Shown: positions 45,639 through 57,042 of the stretch, in pieces | How positions within the stretch are numbered: position 1 is the first letter of the stretch | Layout: the number at the start of each line of letters is the position of its first letter | Source: Megascapheus bottae | Lineage: Eukaryota; Chordata; Mammalia; Rodentia; Geomyidae | Direction: 5' to 3' | Assembly (NCBI GenBank): GCA_024803745.1 | Contig: JANJXV010000016.1 | Location: 45,454,263 to 45,518,262, forward strand | Length of the DNA: 64,000 nucleotides | Made by a program: the position numbers and the translations under genes | Notes under the pieces: model-generated | Database searches by the model: none | The model's input: only the letters and a program-made list of their open reading frames with translations | Told to the model about the DNA's origin: nothing

Positions 45639-47491
45639 AATAAGATAAAGTAGGAGTCACTTCAGATTTGCTATATCATACATAAGCTATTTTGGCAACT
45701 TATTGGATGCTTTGGACCTTTTTCTACAACTGTCACATTAAACTAGTTGTGGCTTAACTTGACCGTAAGTTGTCCCTGTGTGGTCTTACGGTGCAGTTGG
45801 AACTCTTGCAGTAAGCTAATGTTTTCAGCCCTGTTCCATCACCTCTGTTACCTGGTGACTAGAGAATCAGTCTTCTTTTTCCCCAGCCCTGGAAGGGTTG
45901 GCAGTTTAGCATCCATAGTTGAGTGTACTTACAAGAATTTGAGAAACAGGTAAGGCGGTGGTGTCCTTTGGCCTGTTATGTTGTCTGTTGGCAGGTGTCC
46001 TCATTGAGTCTGAGACCTTGAGCTGTAGCTTGGCTTCAAGGTTTGTAGGAGATCAACCCTGTGCAAGTGGTCTACACACCTGGTGTAATGCTCTTTTGTC
46101 ATCTAGCAGTCTTGGTCCTGATAATGGCATCTTTCATGAAGGATTGTTTTAATAATGATCCAGAGTGATTTTGGAGGTTCAGCAATAAGCTTCATCTCTT
46201 TGTCTGCCTTTGGATCCCTTGTGTTGTGCATGTGAAATCCTTCTGTTGTAAGATCTAAAATTTTTCTGATTCATGCACTGAAGCTTGATTAATACACAGC
46301 CCAAACGAGATAGTCCAGTGCTGCTCTGACAGCCAAATCATACTTGACATGTGACATCCCACACTGGAGAAAGGACTGCCTAGAAGGTGAGCAGTTTTGC
46401 AGTCCCCATTCCAGGCTACAAGGTGTAAAGGAAGGTGTTCTGCTGCCATTCAGAAGCCTGAGTGGTCCACTCTCTAGGTCCCCTTCACTCACAGAAAAAA
46501 CACCTTATGGACTGCTTACAATACTTAAAGGAAACTCAACACAAAACTAAACTTCACCACTGTATTCCACATTTAATAATTCTCACTAGTGTCCAGCCCC
46601 TTCCCTAGTGCCCTGGGGAGAGTTGGGTCCTTTTTCCCGCTGTCTCAGTAGACATGTCCTTTAGTCAGCTAATACAAAGTCCATCCACCACAGAGCTGAT
46701 CTTAACCTCCTGTACTGTCATATGCTATTTGAGTGTACCACATGAGGAACTTGCTAAGGCAGCATGAGGGGAAACCTCTAGCTAGTTCTGGTGATAAAAG
46801 TCATTGTGTCCCCCCAGTCTCCAAGGTTTTGTTCTTATAAAATGATGGCATCCCATTTGTCAGTCTTTTTATGTCCCCAGCTCTCCCTCAAATGTTTCAC
46901 CTGGGATTATAGGCAGGAAGGACAAAAGCATTCTTTCGCAAAATACATTTTTTAATGTAATCTAACCTAACCAGGAGGACACAATATGTTTAAGAATCAG
47001 AGCTCAAGAGGAGATCCTGAATATTCAAAACTTTTCAAGATCTTTTGTGATCATCCTCGTCCCTTTCATCTTAGCCATATATCAATATATATATATGTCT
47101 TGGAGTGACTTAGCTAAGATTGCTTTCTCAGCTGTGGAATGCAGTATCCAGATTGCCTCACCAAGGTATGTGTGTGAAACTCTTGGTCCACGGCTGCAAG
47201 CTTCAGCAAGCATGATGTCTCCTTGGAGACTAGTAGAGGTAGCAAGGGTTGAAAAGTTTCCCTTCCTTGTGATGGCTTGCCTGACCCACAGATCTGGCTG
47301 AGGTCACAGGTTACAACTACCTCCTATCAGGAGCCTAGCCTGACAGGTAGTAAACACAAACCCTCATACCATCAGAAACAAAACAAAACCTCTCGCACAT
47401 AACATGAAAAGTTTAATTAATAATTGAAAAAATTCCAAGTCATTTTATTTCAATGTAACATCAATCCTTTTCTCTTATTTTTGCATTCCAG

Positions 47492-47572
47492 GATCTTTTT
47501 TCTATCAGTGCTTATGTTTATGCTCAGAAGCCACAACTGGATATTCACAGCTTTGAAGGAACATTTACCAGG
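47492..47572 (+). CDS. Atp9b: ATP9B exon 9: actuator domain
   Basis: The acceptor is ttgcattccag, the donor is AGG|gtgagt, and the exon is exactly 27 codons in phase 0. The product is [20 protein letters not shown] followed by FEGTFTR. The [17 protein letters not shown] pattern identifies ATP9B; the DIH-F-GTF core is general to P4 ATPases and belongs to the actuator domain after the DGET loop. Confidence 0.97.
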
Positions 47573-48308
47573 GTGAGTTAAAATCTTTTATTCAGTTTAA
47601 TAGGACTCTTGTCTTCATAAACTAAGGGTGGTAGACTCTTGTTCTGAGAGAATAACTCAATCTAGGATCAATTTACATAGAAGCTTTGGACAGAAAGGGA
47701 AAACTAGAGGAAATGTCAAGTTCTCAGGTGTTTTTATGTCACACATGTTCTTGTGGAGTACTTTCTAATTTCTTAGTATAGTTAGCATTTGGTAAGATCT
47801 TTCTCACCTGATACATGAGTCAGTATAAGGATAGAGTTTAACAATTCATTTGACTTTCAATAATAGTTGGTATACTATGAAGTTTACATCGTTTCTAGCC
47901 ATTAAATCATCTGGGTGTATGCATATTTGAACATTTCTTCAAGTACTAGATGTATTCCACATTTGTTTTGTCATAGCATTCTGGTAAACTCTTTAAAGAC
48001 TCCTCTACCCCTGATTACTAAGATTAGAAGAATTCAGTATCTTTTTTTTTTAGCTTATATTTATTTTATCAGGTAATAACATACCATTAGTGCCTTGTAG
48101 TAAGGGATTTTAATATATGGCTATGGTTTATTTTCAGTTGATACCACTATCTTTAAAAGTTTTCTATTATTTCACTCTCTTGATCACATTCAAAGCATGG
48201 CAGGCAGTGTCATCATCTGGGAAAGCACTTATAGAAATTATGTGGTGCCTTATGACAAACCATGGATATGCAAAGTGAGAGGACCTGTGAGGTTGTTTAG
48301 AGTCTGGA

Positions 48309-48777
48309 GAGATGGTTATTTCTGTATGTGCCTGGGCCCTGTCCTTGAGCTTCTTTTGTTTAAGGTGACTGCTGTACCACTTGAGCCATAATTCCACTTC
48401 TGACTTTTCTGAGTAGTTTATTGGAGATAAGAATCTCATAGAAAACCGATACAGTGGCTCATGCCTGTAATCCTACCTACTCCAGAGGCTGAGATCTGAG
48501 GATCACAGTTCAAAGCCAGCCAGGCACTAAAGAGACTCTTATCTACAATTAATTACCAGAAAACCAGAAGTGGAGCTATGGCTACAGGGGTAGGATGGTA
48601 GCCTTGAGTTGAAGAGTTTAAGGACAGCGCTCAGGTCCAGAGTTCAAGCCCCATAACCAACAGGGAAAAAAAATAGTCTCACGAAGTGTCCTGCCTGGGT
48701 TCATTTCTAACCACAATTCTCAGATCTCAACCTTCTGAGTAGCTAGGATTACAGGCATGAGTCACGGACACCTGGCT
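48309..48777 (-). mobile_element. Chimeric B1/ID SINE split by another SINE
   Basis: Its ID half and linker occupy 48309-48440 (to agaatctcatag) and its B1 half 48675-48777 (from tagtctcacgaag to acacctggct). The two parts join at the normal SINE position. Confidence 0.85.
48444..48673 (+). mobile_element. Chimeric B1/ID SINE nested in a SINE
   Basis: Complete opposite-strand copy (cagtggctcatgcctgtaat to gttcaagccccataacc) with A8 tail, inserted inside the previous element. Confidence 0.88.
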
Positions 48778-49122
48778 CAGTGTGTTCCTTTTTTTTTTTT
48801 TCCTTTGTTTTTTATGTAGTATGTATGTATGTATGTATTATATATCTATGAAGTGGTACTGGCTTTTAAACTCACCTGTTTTTTTCTTGAATCATATGGT
48901 CCTTGTCCTTTTGTTTGTAGTGGGTTTTGTGTGTGTGCATGGTGGTTGTGAGGCTGATACTTAAGGCATGGGCATTGTCCCTGAACTTTTCTTTACCACT
49001 TGAGCCATAACTCACTTTCATCTTTTTTGGTGCTTAATTGGAGATAAGAGTCTCACAGGCTTTCCTACCAGTCTGAGTTTGAACCTTGAGCTCAGATCTC
49101 AGCTTCCTGAGTAACTCGGCTT
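48778..49122 (-). mobile_element. SINE with shared extended 3' flank, copy 1
   Basis: The SINE part is 48935-49122. The flank 48778-48934 (cagtgtgttcc + T run, TATG microsatellite, tttaaactcacc, atcatatggtcc, ttgtccttttg) matches the flank of the SINE at 59701-60294, so the two are copies of one longer unit. Confidence 0.7.
48817..48839. repeat. TATG microsatellite
   Basis: Five to six TATG units inside the extended flank. Confidence 0.85.
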
Positions 49123-49151
49123 ACATTTCCTTTTAAAACTCACACTTTCAT

Positions 49152-49322
49152 GGGTCAGGAATTTGGCTTAGTGGTAGAGTGCTTGCCTAGCATGCACAAA
49201 GACCCGGGTTCGATTCCTTGGTACCACCTACATAGAAAAAAGCCGGAAATGGTGCTGAGGCTCAAGTGGTAGAGCTCTAGCCTTGAGATCAAGCCCAGGA
49301 CTGGCAAAATAAAATAAAATAA
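49152..49322 (+). mobile_element. Dimeric ID SINE, internal deletion
   Basis: Lacks about 30 nt of the right monomer (ccttgag joins directly to atcaagcccagg); AAAAT tail. Ends 130 nt before exon 10. Confidence 0.88.
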
Positions 49323-49450
49323 ACCTTACCATCTTAAAAGTTGTTAAAAAAAAAACTCACACTTTCAGTAACTAAAGTTTTACTGCTTAAATAGTTATAA
49401 AAATGGCTAAGTTTGCTTATTGTGTGTGTTTTCTTTCCTTCTCTGAACAG

Positions 49451-49526
49451 GAAGACAGTGACCCTCCCATCCATGAAAGTCTCAGCATAGAGAACACACT
49501 GTGGGCAAGCACTGTTGTTGCCTCAG
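49451..49526 (+). CDS. Atp9b: ATP9B exon 10: actuator domain
   Basis: The acceptor is ttctctgaacag and the donor is CAG|gtgaga. The exon has 25 codons plus one base. The product is [20 protein letters not shown] then TVVAS. The SL-x-EN-LW-x-T-VAS motif is the highly conserved P4-ATPase stretch preceding the return to the membrane. An open frame continues past the donor by chance. Confidence 0.97.
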
Positions 49527-50685
49527 GTGAGAAAGGAGTTCTCCTTCAATGGGACTTCCCACAGATAAGAGGATGCTTAATGCTGTCCAGGTACTCTAAA
49601 CAGCCTTCTCACATATCCCTGAGAGCACGTGACAGGTGACATGGGATGGTGTACTTTAATGAGAGATGTCGCCACAGAGCTAGGGAGGCCAGTGGTAATT
49701 TTAGATAGCTCCTAGCAATTCTCATTCACCTGACAAACAGGGGACTGGCTGGCTGGATGACTGGAAGGAAAAAATGTTAGAGGAGACCATGCAGGCTGCA
49801 GAAGTAGATCATAGGCCATAAGGGTTAGGGGAAGGATTTGGAATTGTACTTGAGGGGAATTGGAAGATAGTGGAGTACTTCCAGTGGTTGAAAAGAGGAG
49901 ATACTGAAGCTAACAGATTTGCAAGCAAATTTCTGTGGAATGTATTGAAAATGGGATTATCACCTTGTCCAGGTCACAGTCAACCTTGACTTAATGATGG
50001 TCAGCTGACAAAGGTCAGCTGATACTGATAATGGTAAAGGGAACACTGTGAGAGCACAGTGAAGGTGGGAAGAACTCACAGGTGCTAGCTTACAACTCTA
50101 GGACTTCCTGCTTTCTCACTGTGGTCCAGTTCTGGAAACCTTCTACCCTAGAACATTCTCACAGTGGTTTTGAGCAGAGGCTCTGTCTGCTTTCTTTTAA
50201 TGGCTCTGTCGAGAATGAATAGTAACAGAGCCTGTCCTTAGGCAGCTTATAATTTGGTGAGAAAGATGTGAAGGTATCTATTCTATATATCACAGAATGT
50301 ACCATTTTATATATAAACTCAGCTAAAAGCCTTACAGATATAATCTAGGCTTCTTTGAGGAATATATGCTTAGAACCCCGCAGTATTATAAGGATTCAGA
50401 GTCTCGTCCTTATGCTTTCTTTCTAACATCACTGTTAGGATTTGACTTGCCACGATGTCAAGGTCACTTTTAATCTTGCACCTAGGCTGAAGGACTATAC
50501 CAGAGAGCTCTTATCATGCCCACATGCAGAATCCTGGGCATTTTTATCCTGACTTTCACCCTCAGAACTTACTAAGAATAGTTTTATCAGAAAGCATCTG
50601 GAATTTGGAGTTGAGAAGCTCAAGTTTTAGGTAGAAAAATCCACATTTTCTTTCTTTAGTATAGTTGTATAGTTTTGTGTGTCTG

Positions 50686-50843
50686 TGTTGTTCTTGGGCT
50701 TCCTTGTTTGAACCCCAGCTCCACTTCCAGCTTTTTGGTGGTTAATTGGGGATAAATCTTACAGGCTTTCCTGTCTGGGCTGGCTTTGAAGTCAGAGCTC
50801 AGCCTCCTGAGGAGGGCAGGTATTAGCCACCAGTGCCAGCTGC
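50686..50843 (-). mobile_element. Chimeric B1/ID SINE, shortened
   Basis: ggttaattggggataaatc linker and gggctggctttgaagtcag; the ID half and part of the B1 half are deleted. Confidence 0.8.
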
Positions 50844-51146
50844 TGTGTATCACTTTAATCAAGGATCATCCAAAGAGACAGTAGCAACATGATCTCCATG
50901 CTTCTTAGATGCCACACATTCTCCTGAAAGTGCTGTCTCTCCTCTGGATGAGCCTGGCATACAACAGGAGCTAGTTTCATACTTTGTGAAGAGACACTGA
51001 TGACTTACGCATTTTGCAGGTTGCAGCCCTTTCTTATTATTTGTGCCATGTAGCACTCAATCCACCAGTGTGTTGGGTCTTCTCAGAGTGGACATAGATT
51101 GTTGTAGATCACCCACTCAGAACAGTTAACAGATCTGTCATGGTAA

Positions 51147-51343
51147 TTTTTTTTTTTTCCAATCCTGGGGCTTGAATTCAGGGCCTGAGCACTTTCCTTG
51201 GGCTTTTTCCTCAAGGCTAACACTCTGCCACTTGAGCCACAGCACCACTTCTAGTTTTTCTACGTACGTGGTGCCAAGGAATCAAACCCTGGTCTTCGTG
51301 CATTCTAGGCAAGCTCTCTACCAGTAGGCCAAACTCCTGGCCC
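51147..51343 (-). mobile_element. Dimeric ID SINE
   Basis: Slightly diverged dimer (caatcctggggcttgaattc to ccaaactcctggccc). A second ID lies immediately 3' of it. Confidence 0.88.
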
Positions 51344-51359
51344 TGGTATTTGAATATTT

Positions 51360-51576
51360 ATTTATGTATGTATGTATTTATTTAGTTATTTATCCAGTCA
51401 TGGGCTTGAGCTCAGGGCCTGAGCACTGTCCTTGGACTTTCTCAAGGCTAGAGCTCTACCACTTGAGCCTCAGCACCATTTCTGGCTTTTTTCTATGTAT
51501 GTGGTACGGAGGAATTGAACCCAGGTCTTCGTGTATGCTAGGCAAGCTCTCTACCACTAGGCCAAACTCCCGGCCC
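51360..51576 (-). mobile_element. Dimeric ID SINE next to another ID
   Basis: tggtatttgaatattt at 51344-51359 and 51577-51592 is a perfect 16-bp duplication. The tail is a TATG/TTTA-type repeat. Confidence 0.93.
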
Positions 51577-51892
51577 TGGTATTTGAATATTTTTAAGATG
51601 CAAGCTTCTTGTCAATTTCAAGCCTTTTAAAATCATGTTTATCTTTATTCATAAACATGACTGCACTGTCACCCTAAGGCAATAGTGAGGAACTTTTTTT
51701 CAATCAATGTCTGAATCTTTTTATTTTCTTTTTTCAAACAGTTAAAGTCAACTTTAAGCATGTAAATATGGACCAAATAGATAGTCACTGGTTTTCCAGA
51801 TTAAGTAGTTACAGGTCTTTTTTTTTTTTTTTTTAATGTTTTCTTTCTTTCTCCAAAACAAAACAAAAAACAGAACTTTTTTCTTTTTTGTA

Positions 51893-52102
51893 TGGAATAG
51901 CCCGGGTATGAACTCAATGCCTTTTGCTCGTGCTTCTGGCTGACACTTGGCCACTTGAGTTTTGCCAACAGTCTAGCCTTTTAGTTGGTTATCTGATGAT
52001 AGAGTCTTGGGCTTTTCTGCTAGGACTGGCTTTGAACATCAATCTTTTGATCTTAGCTTTCTAAAAATCTAGGTTTACAGATGTGAGCTCTCAGCACTTA
52101 GC
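51893..52102 (-). mobile_element. Old chimeric B1/ID SINE
   Basis: ggactggctttgaacatcaa and aaatctaggtttacagatgtg; strongly diverged. Confidence 0.6.
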
Positions 52103-53137
52103 TAGAAATATTTTTCTGGACATAAGCTAAACAAATATTTTGAATTAATTACAGATATTACCATCACTGTAAGGGATTTTGTGACATATTTACCTGATAG
52201 TTTTATTTGTGGTTATGGTTTTTAATATATATGTTTCTGAATTAATTTTGGTATAGAAAGACTGAAGCCAAGGTGACAGGAGCTTAATTTTATACATAGA
52301 TATATATTAAAGATGAGACTTTTCCCTTTAAATATTAAATTTACTTGGAAATCTAAATTGTGTCTGGTTTTGCGTTATCTGATAATAATGTGAGAATGTG
52401 TACAATCTTATTACCCTCATTTGTAGTTTAAAAACTGTAAAAAGTGTTCTGTATTTTGTTTTGAAGACTGACGCCTTTTTAATTGTGTAAAGTGATAGCG
52501 TTGTGACCTTTTCATGTATGTATACAACGTACTTTGAGCATAGTCATTGTGCCATAAGCCTGCATTTCTTTATACAGGGGTTTCTCATCATCTAACTGTA
52601 CTAGTCTATAAATCGACACATGTCCAGAAGAATGGAGAGTATCCTGAGAAGTAGTCATGTACTAGTTCTAGCAATGTTAGTCATGAAAAAGAGTGAGACT
52701 CTGCTCAGTACACGTTAACTGCTCACACAGGGTAGTCCTCGTTAGTGAGCATCCGTGGGAAAGTAATTATGATCCTCTCCAGCACCTGTTCATAGATGGC
52801 TTGGCTGTAGAATCAGGGATCATGTTAAATCTCGTTATTAATGCTGCATTTTTGTTTCATTTTTCTGCTTCTCATAATTTAATTTGGGAACTATATATTG
52901 CATTTTCAGCCTAAAATCCACATTGTTCCTGTTCCATTTTGGCTTTGGGGACAGCGATTTTGAGTTTGATTGTGAGGCCTTCTCTGAGACTTTTTGATTC
53001 TTTCTGCTACTATTAAAAATATTGCAGTATGCCTTGTTACTGCATTTCTTCAACTTGAGTAGTACTTTTATTACATTAAATTGAAAAATAGGAAGACAAT
53101 ATTAGTAGTCATATTTCACATTTGTTTGTTTGCTTAT

Positions 53138-53360
53138 TTGGTTGTACCTGTCCTGGGTGGACCTTAAACTCAGGATCTGGGCCTTGTCCCTGAGCTGTGT
53201 ACTCAAGGCTATGACCTGAGCTGAAGCTCCACTTCTGGCTTTTTGGTGTTTAGTTAGAGCTGAGAGTCTCATAGACGTTTTGGCTCAAGATGACTTTGAA
53301 CCTTGATTCTTCCATTTTTACCCTCTTGACTAACTAGGATTTATAGAGCCACTGGTACCT
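53138..53360 (-). mobile_element. Old chimeric B1/ID SINE
   Basis: tgtcctgggtggaccttaaac and gatgactttgaaccttgat; the B1 end is poorly preserved. Confidence 0.7.
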
Positions 53361-53760
53361 ACCAGGTTTAATATTTTACTTATTTTAAGATTAAAGTAAT
53401 TCTGTGATGCAAATTATTACGAGTTTTTTTAATAGTACTTATTACACATCTAATATTTTTCTGTACACTAAGTGTAATCACCTCATCTTGAGAGTTTGTA
53501 TAAATCTTAGCACCAAAAGACAGCACTTGAATAGTGAGGGGACCTTCTGTAACCCACGCAGCCAACCATACCTACCAAAAAGTCAGCAGACAGAAACCTC
53601 ACAACCTTCCTGTTGATCGTGGTGCACAGTCAAAACAGAAAAGTGTAACCTCTATACACACCACTGCTAAGGAACACCAGCCAGTATCTTCCACCTTTCT
53701 GAGCTTGCAAGAGAGAATACTGAAGTTACACAGTATATAATATACACTTGCCAGTACTCA

Positions 53761-53991
53761 TTTTTTTTAGTGGTTCTTGGGGCTTGAACTTGGCCTGGGC
53801 TCTATCCCTGAGCTCTTGAGCTCAAGGCAACCACCCCACCCCTTGAGCCAAGCCCCACTTCCCGTTTTCTAGAGGTTAATTGGAGATAAGAATCTCAGGT
53901 CCTTTTGTGCCCTGGCTGACTTTGAACCTTGATCCTCAGATCTCAGCCTCCTGAGTAGCTAGGATTACAGGTGTGAGCCACTGCGCCTGGC
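53761..53991 (-). mobile_element. Chimeric B1/ID SINE
   Basis: Complete copy ending gtgtgagccactgcgcctgg. A short L1 is inserted right at its edge. Confidence 0.88.
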
Positions 53992-54007
53992 CCAAGAGAT
54001 AATTTTT

Positions 54008-54242
54008 TTTATTGTAATTAGTAAAAGGGTTACATGATATTTGCCAGATAGAAGGTGCATTAATTCACATACATTAATACCCTTTCACAAGTCTTGGTAC
54101 CCATTACCCTCCCCCCCCCACACCCCACACCCGTCTTGGTTTTCCCTCCTTCCCTATCAAATTTCAAATATCCAAATACAAATAAATTCAATATATCAGA
54201 TAACAAAGTGAGATACTATACCAGTATGAGATAACCAAGGGA
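54008..54242 (-). mobile_element. Short L1 3' tail insertion
   Basis: Same 3' end as at 15123-15282. ccaagagataattttt at 53992-54007 and 54243-54258 is a perfect 16-bp duplication. Confidence 0.92.
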
Positions 54243-55160
54243 CCAAGAGATAATTTTTATATTTATTTCAATTTGACTTACAAGTTTGCTACATTTCAAT
54301 GTTAACGTAATGTGACAACAAAGACTTTTGTTGTTTGGTTTTTGAGATAGGATCATCTTATTTCTTCCTCTCAAAGTGTTTTTTTGTAAATTTATAATTT
54401 GTAGTAGTTTTAGTTTCAGTAATTTCAGTGATTTAGATAGTCTCTCTCACTTTGTATTTTTGTCTTCAAAATCTGAAAAACTTAATGACAGAAGTTAAGA
54501 ATGTAAAGCAGTGTGTGACTGAATTTCTGGAGAGAGATCCCGTAGTTTTTAATTTGGGCAGTCCAGAGATGAATGCCCTGACTTTTCCACCCTCTGGGCC
54601 ATTCTAAGGGTATTTTGTCATTCTCTTAAGTTTGAAATTATATCTGTTTTTACATGTAACATGAGAAACCACATAGATATCCATAAGAAAATGATTATCT
54701 AAATTCGAATTCAAATGTCTTTAATGTTCTAACATGGTCTTGATAATATGCATCTGAAGAAGCAACAGAGTGCTTGGTAGCTTTCCTGAAGAGCAGTTTG
54801 TCATCCTCCTGCTCCTGTGGGAGGTCAGTGTCATTCTGTTCTGTTAGTAAGGGAATGTTAGTGTTGAGATACTTTTTCAGTGCCATGTCATCCCCATTGT
54901 CAGGAGAAAGGATACTAGTGAATTTTCTCATGCTAACCTATGGATAAACTGGTATTTGACAAATCATTTGATGTACTCAAAATTTATTTTGAAGGGTGAG
55001 ACAAGATTTTCTTGAAATACCGATATAACCTAGTTAGACAAATGTATCTAACTTTACATAGTGTAATAAATTATCCACTAAGACATTTAAATAGAAAGTG
55101 TTATCTCTTTGCTTTTCCTTTAAAGTATTTCTACAAGGACCACTTTCATGTTTTTTGCAG

Positions 55161-55237
55161 GTACTGTAATAGGTGTTGTCATTTATACTGGAAAAGAGAC
55201 TCGAAGTGTAATGAACACATCCAATCCAAAAAATAAG
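55161..55237 (+). CDS. Atp9b: ATP9B exon 11: end of actuator domain before M3
   Basis: The acceptor is gttttttgcag and the donor is AATAAG|gtaggc. Two bases finish a glycine codon, then 25 codons read [20 protein letters not shown] then NPKNK. The G-V-YTG-ET-x-MNTS pattern is the conserved P4-ATPase stretch just before M3. The exon ends in phase 0. The next exon, which should start VGLLDLELN, is not in the window, so intron 11 is longer than 8.7 kb. Confidence 0.97.
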
Positions 55238-55356
55238 GTAGGCTAGTTTAAGGAGCAACTGCTTTAATGACCTTGCCTTGTCTTGTCAGTAAGAAAGTCT
55301 GTGCAGCGCTGAATAGCTCATTCAGAGAGCTTAATAGATAACATGAAAACATTCAA

Positions 55357-55614
55357 GCCAGGCCTGGTGACTCACACCTGTAATCCTAGCTACTCATGAG
55401 GCTGAGATCTGAGGATCACAGTTCAAAGCCAGCCTGGGCACTATAGACTTAGAGACTATTCATCTCCAATTAATCACTAGAAAACCGGAAGTGACTCTGT
55501 GGTTCCAGGGGTAGGGAGGTAGCCTTGAGCTGAAGAGCTCAAGGACAGCACCCAGGCCCAGAGTCTAAGCCCTACGACCAAAAAAAAAAAAGAAAGAAAG
55601 AAAGAAAAAGAAAA
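55357..55614 (+). mobile_element. Chimeric B1/ID SINE
   Basis: Complete copy (ccaggcctggtgactcac to ctaagccctacgacc) with an A12 plus GAAA-repeat tail, 120 nt after exon 11. Confidence 0.9.
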
Positions 55615-56100
55615 CACTCCAAAATGCCAGTGATTAGGATGTGAGTTCTCTGTGTTTATGAATCAACATTTTCCTAGTGATGAATTTCCAAATATATGTC
55701 TCCTAGCATAATGACGTTTTTTTTTAAATGTGTCTTAAATTTGCATTGTTAGATGTATAATTTGCCCATAATTTGACAGTTAATTGTAGGTCTCCAATTT
55801 CTCATCTTCCATTTATTTTATAATTTACATTATTTATGTTGATGGTTTATTTTTAAAATAAAGGAACTTATTAATGCTTCATAGTATTTGTCCTGATAAT
55901 GTTAGTTATATTGTTAAAGTGGTTTTATTTATTTCTACTTTGTATCAAAACAAATTTTAATTCTAAAGATTATTTGATTATATTTCTAGAGTTGTTATGC
56001 AATTCACATGAATTTGTGTTAAATGACAACAAAAGCTAGTAGGGATATATACATGTAAATTTATACCATATGTAAATACAATAGGAATGTAGTGTATGTA

Positions 56101-56106
<6 letters not shown>

Positions 56107-56142
<36 letters not shown>
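56107..56142. repeat. TA dinucleotide microsatellite
   Basis: About 18 TA units following tatgtatatatgtata. Confidence 0.95.
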
Positions 56143-56147
<5 letters not shown>

Positions 56148-56154
56148 CAAGTCA

Positions 56155-56397
56155 CTTTTTGGGGGGGGGCGGGTCAGTCATGTAACTTGAACTCTGGGCC
56201 TAGGTGCTGTCCCTGAGCTGTTCAGGTCAAGGCTAGTGCTCTACTCTCTGAGCCACAGTGTCACTTCCGGTTTTGTGGTGGTTAATTGGAAATAAGAGTC
56301 TCACAGACGTTTTTGCCCAGGCTGGCTTTGAACTGCAGTCCTCAGATCTCATCCTCCGGAGTAGCTAGGATGACAGGTGTGAGCCACAGGGCCCAGC
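56155..56397 (-). mobile_element. Chimeric B1/ID SINE with G-run tail
   Basis: A G9 run precedes cgggtcagtcatg; the body is complete to gtgtgagccacagggccc. Confidence 0.85.
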
Positions 56398-56618
56398 AGC
56401 AGTATGGTATAATGTACAGTTAATCAGACATTTCTTTATTATTTTTTTCAGTTTTATTTTATGTATATAAATACAAATATAATCTGTGTATTTAAGAACA
56501 ATATTCACATGGATTCACATTTTATTCAGCAAGCAGGTACTTGTAAAGATTTTACTTTTGCTCAAAATTTTATTGCAAAAAATTGGAAATGAAATAATCT
56601 TTAAAAAAGTTTTTGATG

Positions 56619-56809
56619 GGGTTGGGAGTTAGACCTAGTGGCAGAGTGCTTGCCTAGCATGCACGAAGACCGGATTTGATTTCTTGGTACCACATGCATA
56701 GAAAAAGCTGGAAGTGGTGCTGAGGCTCAAGTGGTAGAGCTCTAGCCTTGAGAAAGTCCAAGGACAGTGCTCAGGCTCTGAGCTCAAGCCCAGGACTGGC
56801 AAAAATAAA
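56619..56809 (+). mobile_element. Dimeric ID SINE
   Basis: ggggttgggagttagacctag start; the B box is changed (atttgatttct). Confidence 0.9.
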
Positions 56810-57042
56810 GTTATAAATGGCATGAAATATATTGCATTTTCTTCAGCTAAATACTATTTTAAATTAGACCTTCAAACATTAGGAAAATGTAAGCCCTCTG
56901 CATTGGGTCGGTGGTACAGTAGAACAGCACACCTATTGTCCACTTTGTGAGTGAGATAGGCTTCCTCACACAGGTAGTGTACATCTCAAAATGGGCCTGT
57001 GAAGTGTAGTGCTGCTTCTCGGGTGAGCAGGTAGAATATTCT

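Larger units (their letters stand above)
41574..47491 (+). other. Atp9b: ATP9B intron 8
   Basis: The 5.9-kb intron carries the G-rich minisatellite at 43690-44730. Old B1-like relics lie at 42377-43275 and 45258-45638. 41574-42376 and 44740-45257 have nothing assignable. 45640-47491 is moderately GC-rich without a recognised repeat and includes the 63-nt exon-like segment at 45887-45949. Confidence 0.9.
47573..49450 (+). other. Atp9b: ATP9B intron 9
   Basis: This is the shortest intron in the window (1.9 kb). 47573-48300 has no recognised element apart from a T run near 48042. The second half is almost entirely SINE: a nested pair at 48309-48777, an extended SINE at 48778-49122 and an ID element at 49152-49322, leaving about 130 nt before exon 10. 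Confidence 0.9.
49527..55160 (+). other. Atp9b: ATP9B intron 10
   Basis: The 5.6-kb intron has a side-by-side ID pair at 51147-51576, chimeric SINEs, and a short L1 insertion at 54008-54242. 49527-50685 is unique-looking sequence without an element. 51593-51892 is A/T runs, 52103-53137 and 54259-55160 are AT-rich; I see nothing assignable in them. Confidence 0.9.
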
